In this document: piece by piece, positions 57,146 through 64,000 of the stretch
How positions within the stretch are numbered: position 1 is the stretch's first letter
How the letters are laid out: every line of letters begins with the position of its first letter
Assembly: GCF_958298935.1 (NCBI RefSeq)
Contig: NC_084941.1
Span: 13,614,001-13,678,000 of the forward strand
Length of the DNA: 64,000 nt
Direction of reading: 5' to 3'
From: Phragmites australis
Lineage: Eukaryota > Streptophyta > Magnoliopsida > Poales > Poaceae
Program-made: the position numbers and the translations under genes
Notes under the pieces: generated by a model
What the model saw: the letters and a program-made list of their open reading frames with translations, nothing else
Told to the model about the DNA's origin: nothing
Databases searched by the model: none

Positions 57146-58143
57146 TGCATTTTTTTTGTGAATTTTACTCCTTTGTTTCCTCTTTGGAGCCTTTGAAGGT
57201 AGAAGAAGCCCTTGATGATCCAGATTGGGTGATGGCCATGCAAGAAGAATTGAACAACTTCAAAAGAAATGAATTTTGGTCCTTAGTGGAAAGATCAAAA
57301 CAAAATATGATTGGTACAAAATGGGTCTTCCGCAATAAACAAGATGAAAATGGGATAGTAACAAGGAACAAGGCACGGTTGGTTGCTCAAGGGTTCACGC
57401 AAATTGAAGCTTTGGATTTTGATGAGACTTATGCTCCCGTAGCTAAGCTTGAGTCAATTCGCATATTAGCCTATGCTACTCACCATGATTCCAAGCTATA
57501 TCAAATGGACGTGAAGGGTGCATTCCTTAATGGATCAATTTCTGAATTGGTATATGTGGAGCAACTGCCCGGCTTTGAAAATCCCAAGTACCCCTCACAT
57601 GTTTGCAAACTCCATAAGGCGCTCTATGGGCTAAAGCAAGCCCCAAGAGCATGGTATGAATGCTTTAGGAATTTTCTTGTTAAAAAGGGCTTTGAAACAG
57701 GCAAATCTGACTCTACTCTCTTTACTAAGAATGTTGAAAATGATTTATTTGTTTGCCAAATATATGTCGATGACATCATATTTGGTTCTACTAATCAACA
57801 ATTTTGTGAAGATTTTAGTAGGATCATGACAAGAAGATTTGAGATGTCAATGATGGGAGAATTAAAGTTCTTTCTCAGATTTCAAATCAAACAACTCAAG
57901 GAAGGAACTTTTATTTGCCAAACAAAGTATATCAAAGACATGCTCAAGAAGTTTGACATGGAGAATGCCAAACCTATCAAGACACCTATGCAAACCAATG
58001 GTCATCTTGATCTCAATGGAGAAGGAGAAAGCGTGGATCAAAAGTTATATCGCTCCATGATAGGTTCTTACTTTATCTTTGTGCATTTAGGCCTGATATC
58101 ATGCTTAGTGTGTGCATGTGTGCAAGATTTCAAGCCGCTCTAA
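57145..58143 (+). pseudogene. Copia reverse transcriptase (nearly intact)
   Basis: A 332-codon open frame with the Copia RT motifs in order: VEEALDDPDWVMAMQEELNN, then GTKWVFRNKQDENG, RLVAQGFTQ, YAPVAKLESIR, QMDVKGAFLNG, KALYGLKQAPRAWY and the catalytic YVDD at 57763-57774. It leaves frame near 58095, shortly before the RNase H, and stops at 58141-58143. This is the best-preserved pol part of the element. It synthesises cDNA from the element RNA inside the particle. Confidence 0.9.
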
Positions 58144-58544
58144 AAGAGTGTCATTTAATGGCCATTTAGAGGATTCTTCGATATTTAGTTCATACACCTT
58201 ACCTTGGCTTATGGTATCCTAAAGGGTCATCCTTCGACCTCATCTGCTATTCAGATTTCGATTATGCCGGTTGCAAAGTGGATAGGAAGAGCACTTCGGG
58301 GACTTGCCAATTCTTGGCCGATGATAATGAGAGTGCCATCAAAATAGCTAACAACCCCGTGCAACACTCAAGAACCAAGCACATAGATATTAGACATCAC
58401 TTCTTGAGAGACCATGCAACAAAAGGGGATATCGACATTAACCATGTGAGAACCGAAAGACAACTAGCCAATATCCTCAGTAAGCCACTAGACGAGCAAA
58501 GGTTTTGCGAGTTGAGAAGTGAATTAAATATCCTAAATTCTTGA
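58144..58544 (+). pseudogene. Copia RNase H with internal deletion
   Basis: After a frameshift the sequence reads the RT-RNase H connection (near 58200-58260) and then VDRKSTSGTCQFL. It jumps directly to DNESAIKIANNPVQ at about 58320. The central part of RNase H, normally about 60 residues with catalytic positions, is missing at this junction. The C-terminus (SRTKHIDIRHHFLRD, then KPLDEQRFCELRSEL) is present. The deletion abolishes RNase H function. Confidence 0.85.
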
Positions 58545-58809
58545 AACGTGGCTTGAACTGTTGCATACATTTGATTGTTGTAGAGTTATAGCTTTCTTAG
58601 CTAGGAGTTTGCAAAAATTGCATTTTTGAGTGCTATTTTCAAAATTATTTGATTCTTTGATCTTTTGATCATAACTTGCTACTTGTGATCATGGTTATGT
58701 AATGATGCTTGTTGGCTTATCACAATTGGCAAGATAGTCTTATATGTCCAACGTTCATCTCCCAAATAAAATTCCTCCTCAAATTTCAGCCTTCTCTCTA
58801 TTCTATCAC

Positions 58810-59000
58810 AGTTCCAGGTGCTGGAATGTCCGGTGTTCACCGGAGTATCCGGTACCTGATACTATTCATGTATCTACTGATTCCTGTCTAGACTCCAGTT
58901 ACTGGAAAGTCCAGTCTTCACCGGAGTCTCCGGTAGAGTATCAGGTCTGGAGTCTCTGGTCTTCACCGGAGTCTTCGGGTTCTCCAGATTCTTATATCCC
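58810..59000 (+). repeat. LTR-type palindromic motif cluster in the spacer before the env-like ORF
   Basis: CCGGTGTTCACCGGAGTATC (58830), CCAGTCTTCACCGGAGTCTC (58911) and TCTTCACCGGAGTCTTCGG (58960) repeat the motif that fills the LTRs. A further copy, ACCGGAGTATCTGGTGAACA, lies at 59353. They sit between pol and the third ORF. Confidence 0.85.
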
Positions 59001-59460
59001 CCTCTACCAGAATAGTTGCTCAAACTCATATATTCTCAACTCCTCTCACCTCAAGTCACCCTCTCCGGCGATTTTGAAGAACAACCAAGGAGTTTCAACA
59101 TCCCTCATCATTTCTCACTCGAATCCAAGGTCGGAAAGTCCGGACATCTCTATTCATCAAATCACCGGAGTGATTTTTACCCTAAAAGGTACTTTTTCCA
59201 AAATTTCCCGATCTCTCAATGACCATCTCTAGGATCGATTTCCTTTGGTAGAATAGCTCCTTATACATCTTAGAACTTGTTTCTCTACCAGATTTATCTC
59301 TTGTTGATCAAATCTCCCAAAACCCTAAGTGTTTGGGACTGACTCGTGCTGACCGGAGTATCTGGTGAACACTGTCAGTTTTTCAGAATCAACCCTGTCA
59401 TCAAGTCTTCTTTGCAACTTCCTAAATCCTTCTTTCTCTATATCTCAGGAAGCTCGTCAT

Positions 59461-61223
59461 GGCCGGAGATTGATTTGTGAAAGGTCACACTTTTGAGTGA
59501 AAGAAGAAACAGAAAAGCGATCCTCGTGCGCAAGAGCATAGTGCACCGGCTCAATCGGAGGATAGTGGGAGCGGACATGCGAGTGGTGAATGAGTTCGCA
59601 AAGTGGTCAAGAAAACAATATCATCACAAGCCACCGAAAGAGGTATTCATATTGGAGAACAGACCTTTGTTGAAGAATCACAAAGATCTGATGTTGTTCC
59701 AGGCAGGACCAAAAGTCAAGCTATGAGAGGTTGCGAGAGTGGACGTGGAAAAGGTTTGGCTCCAGTGACAGCAGGAAGGGGTAGAGGTAGCATGGCATCT
59801 CAGGAAGAGAGAGGCAAAGGCATTGCTATGGAAAATAGCTCTGAGTCTGATGCAGCTGAAGAAGAGGATGAAGAAGAACAAGAGGAAGATAATGTGATTG
59901 GACCTCTGAAACTTCATAGACCCCTCAGAACAACTTCACCTTTTGATACTCCGAAGCAGACAGTTAACTACATGAAGCATGTGTCAAGGGTGAACACTGA
60001 GAGGATGACAAATCCTTTTGACTATGAAAAGAATGTCACGGACTACCGTTTCTGGAATGATTTCCAAGCGGACTTCTACGAGACGGTAATTCTCACAAAG
60101 AAGAAGCCTATTACCCACATGCAATGGATAGATTGGAACTACATGGCACAGAAGAATGATCCTGTGTTTAATGAAGTCATAGCTGCATGTAAGGGAAGTG
60201 AAGAATATATTGGCTTTCAAATATGATTGGTGCGAAGAAGTCATCGAACAGTTCTATGCCACAGTCTGGTTCGATGGATCAGAAAATCCTTTCATGCATT
60301 GGATGACTAAAGGAGAACAGTACAAGGTGAGCTTTAGAGGCTTTGCTCATCATTTTCGATTTGATACTCGTGATATACATAAGGATCAGATTCACAACGA
60401 GCATCAACTCACCTTGGAAGAGCTAGGCTTTATGTATCTTAATCATGGAAAAGTTGAGTTTGGAAAACTCACCGGTATGAGGCCCTTCTACAGATGTTTG
60501 AACTCACTATTTCGACTCACATTGGCACCTAAAAGCGAGGATGCAACCACAGTGCAGAGAATCTCAAGGAACCTCCTCGCCGCTATGTCCAATGATCATG
60601 CACCCTTTAGTGTGACATATTTCCTATGGGAAGAAATAGTATTCACTTCAAAATCACATATCAAGAGTTGTGGGTACACTCCTTACATCATGTCAATCAT
60701 CGAGCGTGTATCCAAGAAGACATTCGTGAAGGAGATCAAACACGAACCATATCGGATGAGGCCTCTAAACATCCAGGCTCCATATCCTTCGCCATCTCCT
60801 CCTCATGTTCCCCCGAGCACAAGGAAAATTGCCTCGAGACGTGCTCCTCCTCGAGGGTCATCTTTCATAAAGAGCGCTCTCAAAACTATCTTTAATGTGT
60901 GCACTCACAATGCAACTCAGATCAAGGAGCAGAATGTCCGACTGAAGAAAATGGAAAAACGCCAAAAGGCAATGTATGCCTCAATGAACCTTCAGCCGCC
61001 TTGCTCTCCTATCGCTTCAGATGAAGCAGAGAGTGCACCTATTGAATTTGAGAACCCATGGGCTTGGTATGATGAAGCCCAAGCAGCTGCCGAGAGCTCT
61101 CAAGCACAACCTGATGATGACTCCTCTGATGCCGAAGACGTTCCTGTAGCGAGCTCCTCTCCTGATGGCAACAATGATGGAAGTGGGGATGACGACGATG
61201 AAGATGAAGAAAGCAACGATTAG
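59461..61223 (+). pseudogene. Env-like third ORF of the Sirevirus-type element (frameshifted)
   Basis: Two overlapping frames, 59603-60226 and 60198-61223, carry one protein interrupted by a frameshift near 60210. A shorter frame (59493-59726) and an early stop after ATG at 59459 precede them. The protein has a basic N-terminus, an acidic stretch (SDAAEEEDEEEQEEDN), a conserved central region (YATVWFDGSENPFMHWMTKG and LGFMYLNHGKVEFGKLTG) of the kind annotated as a putative plant transposon protein in grasses, a short coiled coil (RLKKMEKRQKAMYASM) and an acidic C-terminus. I see no signal peptide or clear membrane segment, so env-like refers to position only. Its role is unknown. Confidence 0.75.
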
Positions 61224-61665
61224 TTCCTCTCCTCTTTTTGGAGCTTGATGCCAAAGGGGGAGAGATCAGTTTCTTAGTTTCCTTCCTTTCTAGCTTTGAA
61301 CTCTTTATCTTTTCATCACTGTTGGACATTGAAACTTATCTATTGTGTGTAATGAACTATGTGTTTTATTTAAAATTTGTAAGACTCTTTCATTTTAGTG
61401 TGATGCTTGTCGTATTTATTACATTGAGTGTGATATATATCTTGTCATATGCATCTTGAATACTTTTGTATACTCGATATTGCATCCCACGGATCCTAGG
61501 ATATAGGGGGAGCTCTTGCAAAATTTTCTCTTAAATATGTGCATTTGAGCTTAACTCGATCCTCAATCAATGCACACATTTAGGGAGAGCTCGCCATATC
61601 TTCTAGAATTCAAAATCCTTTTTCAATTATCTTTTTAAGCTTTAATCGTGTTGTCATGAATCACC
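61224..61665 (+). other. 3' untranslated part of the Sirevirus-type element
   Basis: Pyrimidine-rich spacer with GGGGGAG repeats (61257, 61507 and the PPT). No gene. Such repeated PPT-like words before the true PPT are common in Sireviruses. Confidence 0.6.
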
Positions 61666-61679
61666 AAAAAGGGGGAGAT
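61666..61679 (+). other. Polypurine tract of the Sirevirus-type element
   Basis: AAAAAGGGGGAGAT directly precedes the 3' LTR start TGAAAGTG at 61680. It primes plus-strand cDNA synthesis. Confidence 0.95.
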
Positions 61680-63390
61680 TGAAAGTGCATCTAGGCCCCC
61701 TAAGTGGGTTTTGGCTTATTGATGACAAAATGATTAAGGAACTAATATGTTTATCGAAGTCATGAATAGATCTTAGTCTCAATTGTGAAGGCTTACGACG
61801 ATTGACGCCCCTCGAAAAAAAAAGAGAGAAGCAATGAGTAGTACTCAATAGGATTTAAATTATTCTATCTTTGAAATTCAGTCTAGGGTAGCCGTACTAT
61901 TAAGAGGGTTGCAATTGTTTGTTGTCATGGTGTCTCAATGCTCAAGATAACCTTTAGAACCAATAAGTTGAGAGACATATTCACCCACAGACACCGGGAA
62001 TTTTGGCAGAAATTCACTGAGACCGGAGTCTCCGGTGTTCATCGGATACTCCGGTCCTCAATATTTAGGCTGGAGTCTCCTAGATCAACTCCGCTAGAAG
62101 AGGCTCGGTTCCGGATTTTTATTTGTCCGGAGTATCCGGTGTTCACCGGACACTCTGGTAGTTGGTGAGTTTTTTAGGTCGGAGTCTCTGAGGGAGACTC
62201 CGCGAGAGGTCGCTCGGTTAAGCATTTATTTTTTGAAAGAAAAAGGCTGGAGTCTCCGCTGTTCACCGGGTACTCCGGTAGGAAAAATGTTCTGGCCGGA
62301 GTCTCCGAGGGAGACTCTACCAAGGGTCATTCAGTTAGTATTTATTCTTTTATTAAAAGGAGACTGGAGTCTCCGGTGTTCACCGGATACTCCGGTACCT
62401 GGAGAAGCTGAGAGTCCGGCAAGTCTCCGGACCTTGTCTTTGTGGTAGCTACGTCTAGGCCGGAGACTCCGGCAACTTAACATAACCGTAACGGCTAGTT
62501 CTGACACAGTTCTGTGACCGTTCTGACGCCGTTTTGGATTTTAGGTCGGAGACTCTGGTGTTCACCGGATACTCCGGGGTAGGTGTGTCAGAACAGTAAC
62601 GGCTAGTTTTTGAGAGTGAGCTATATATACTCCCACACCCCCAAGCATTAATTGCTGGTTGTTGCTGCTGAGCTCCACATTCATAAAGCCTTCCAAGAGC
62701 ATTTAAAAGCCCTCCAAAACTCTCTAGTGCTTAGTTTTGCGCCAATTTCGTGATATTGTGTTTGGAGTGAAGTTGAGACATTTGAGCATTGAGTTTATCA
62801 TCAAGCATTCACTGTAATCATTTCTCTTGGAGCCTTGTACTCCTAGACGGCAAGGCGTCGCCCGTAGAGCACCCAATCATTATGGAGTGCCATGGCAAGT
62901 TTGTAATCGACATCAACTTGAGTAAGGAAATTCTAGCTTGATCTTTGTGGTCGCTAGAAGAGGATAGGGTTGGAGAAGACCCAGCTCTTTGTGAGCTCCT
63001 TAACGGAGACGTAGGCACTTCTTTGTGAGGTGGCCGAACTCCGGGATAATCCCTTGTCTCATCATTTGTGCAATTTCATTTAATTGTGTAGCTTTGTGAT
63101 TTTTCCCATACAATTAGTTTTTGTGATCATCTTGCTAGTGTCTATTGTTGTTTAAGCTTTGTGCTGTTATTCGATTCAATATCACCTTTTAGACTCTAGC
63201 TGTTCCTGTTAATTTTTAGTTCTTCTTGAGCTCCTGTATAGACCGGAGACTCCAGACTAGACCAGATACTCCGGACAGACTGGAGTATCCAACCTTCATC
63301 GGAGTATTCGGCATCTGTTTAATCCCCTGGTTAGTTTTAATTTTCAGAAAAGCCTATTCACCCCCCTCTAGGCACTTTTAAGTACATTCA
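61680..63390 (+). repeat. 3' LTR of the Sirevirus-type element
   Basis: TGAAAGTGCATC to AAGTACATTCA, 1711 bp, matching the 5' LTR throughout except for the missing 121-bp duplication and some motif copies. It is followed by the target repeat TGATT (63391-63395), after which the interrupted gypsy pol resumes. Confidence 0.95.
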
Positions 63391-64000
63391 TGATTACCGA
63401 GCCTTCGCATCGTGTAGGACACTGACGTAGTATACTAGTCATTGAAGACCTCCTCATCTGACGACCAGGACCGCACTCACGACCTGTGGGGTGGCTACAA
63501 CATAGAGCAGGAGCTTCTCATCTGATTGATGAGAGGTTAGTATCGGGGGGAGGAGGGGGTACATTTTGAGATCTTGGAAGGCCGCCTCTGCTTCTGGCGT
63601 CCATAGGAAGTGGTCGCTCTTCTTCAGAAGCTTGAAGAGTGGCAACCCCCTCTCTCCCATCCTCGAGATGAACCTGCTCAACGCAAACACACACCCAGTT
63701 AGTTTCCCAACCTCCTTTAACCTAGTCGGGGATCCCATCAGGTAGATGGCTCTGATCTTATTAGGGTTTGCTTCTATGCCTCGACTAGATACAAGGAAAC
63801 CGAGCAATTTTCCTGATGGGATACCGAACGTGCACTTCTCCGGTTCAACCTCATACTATACTTCCGAAGGTTGTTGAACATTTTCTTGAGGTTTGTGACT
63901 AGGTCATCCTTGGTTTGGCTTTTCACAACAACATCATCGACATATGCCTTGACATTCCTACTGATCTATGATCGAAGGATGAGCTGGATACACTGTTGGT
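63391..64000 (-). pseudogene. Gypsy reverse transcriptase C-terminus and start of RNase H
   Basis: On the minus strand the RT palm motif YVDDVVVKS lies at about 63944-63918. It is followed by LRLNPEKCTFG-type sequence, then LGFLVSSRGIEANPNKIRAI, GCVFALSRFISRMGERGLPL and FKLLKKSDHFLWTPEAEAAF, the thumb and connection of gypsy RT. The frame near 63840 is shifted and another break lies by 63450, so it is not functional. It continues beyond the window and joins, across the Sirevirus, to 51371. Confidence 0.85.

Larger units (their letters stand above)
51372..63390 (+). mobile_element. Sirevirus-type Ty1/Copia retrotransposon, complete structure
   Basis: A 12,019-bp element with two LTRs (51372-53238, 61680-63390), PBS, gag, protease-integrase-RT-RNase H in Copia order, an env-like third ORF and a polypurine tract. 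TGATT (51367-51371 and 63391-63395) is the target repeat. Large size, long gag with coiled coil, and an extra ORF between pol and 3' LTR fit the Sirevirus (SIRE/Maximus) group. In the first 265 bp of the two LTRs I count about 12 differences, roughly 4-5 percent, so the insertion is not recent. Stops, frameshifts and an RNase H deletion make it defective. Confidence 0.95.
45106..64000 (-). mobile_element. Tat-type Ty3/gypsy retrotransposon, split by a Sirevirus
   Basis: Read from the right edge on the minus strand: RT (64000-63454), RNase H (63450-63391, continuing at 51371-51178), archaeal-type RNase H (51177-50662), integrase (about 50418-49500), a plus-strand antisense ORF (48805-45639), PPT and 3' LTR (45105-44404). 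The Copia element 51372-63390 lies between the two halves of the RNase H coding region, with the 5-bp repeat TGATT on both sides. The second RNase H and the antisense ORF between integrase and LTR are features of the Tat lineage. All coding parts carry stops or frameshifts. The 5' LTR and gag are outside the window. Confidence 0.85.

Overview
This is a transposon-rich stretch of a plant nuclear genome, almost certainly a grass (Poaceae). It has no operons, ribosome binding sites or bacterial genes. The grass assignment rests on a Sirevirus-type Copia element, Tat-lineage Ty3/gypsy elements with an antisense extra ORF, Mutator-like elements (MULEs) carrying a plant-mobile-domain tail and a GRF-like zinc-finger ORF, and a GC-rich first exon in the clearest intron-containing gene. 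I cannot name the species.

Two host genes are well supported and lie tail to tail. A GIL1/IRKI-family (DUF641) gene is on the + strand (CDS 29240-30508, probable 5'UTR intron). A chloroplast-targeted CutA1 gene is on the - strand (34539 down to 31950, six exons that join without a phase break). Possible host-gene pieces also lie at 1051-1213 and inside a duplicated segment (3040-4445, copied at 11340-25765). I cannot assign a function to these.

Layout. 1-8090: mostly non-coding, with one possible terminal exon, duplicate copy 1 and three blocks of tandem repeats. 8090-10563: 5' fragment of a minus-strand Tat-type gypsy element (gag, PBS, LTR). 11340-25765: duplicate copy 2, split by two insertions. 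The first is a solo LTR (11888-20561) that holds another solo LTR (15321-18542). The second is a 4.3-kb MULE-like element (20945-25277). Copy 1 serves as the empty site for both outer insertions. 25770-27430: short repeats. 27430-34628: the two host genes. 34629-37125: a decayed MULE ending 89 bp upstream of the CutA1 start codon. 37141-43480: foldback elements, MITE-like elements and a retroposon with a 12-bp target duplication. 44404-64000: a minus-strand Tat gypsy element (3' LTR, plus-strand antisense ORF, integrase, RNases H, RT) running off the right edge, split by a complete 12-kb Sirevirus-type Copia element (51372-63390, TSD TGATT).

All retroelement coding regions seen carry stops, frameshifts or deletions, so no element here looks autonomous. 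The most informative observations are the empty-site proofs of nested insertion, the antisense ORF, the palindromic motif shared by the Sirevirus LTRs and the spacer before its env-like ORF, the MULE at the CutA1 promoter, and a short upstream ORF in the GIL1-like leader.
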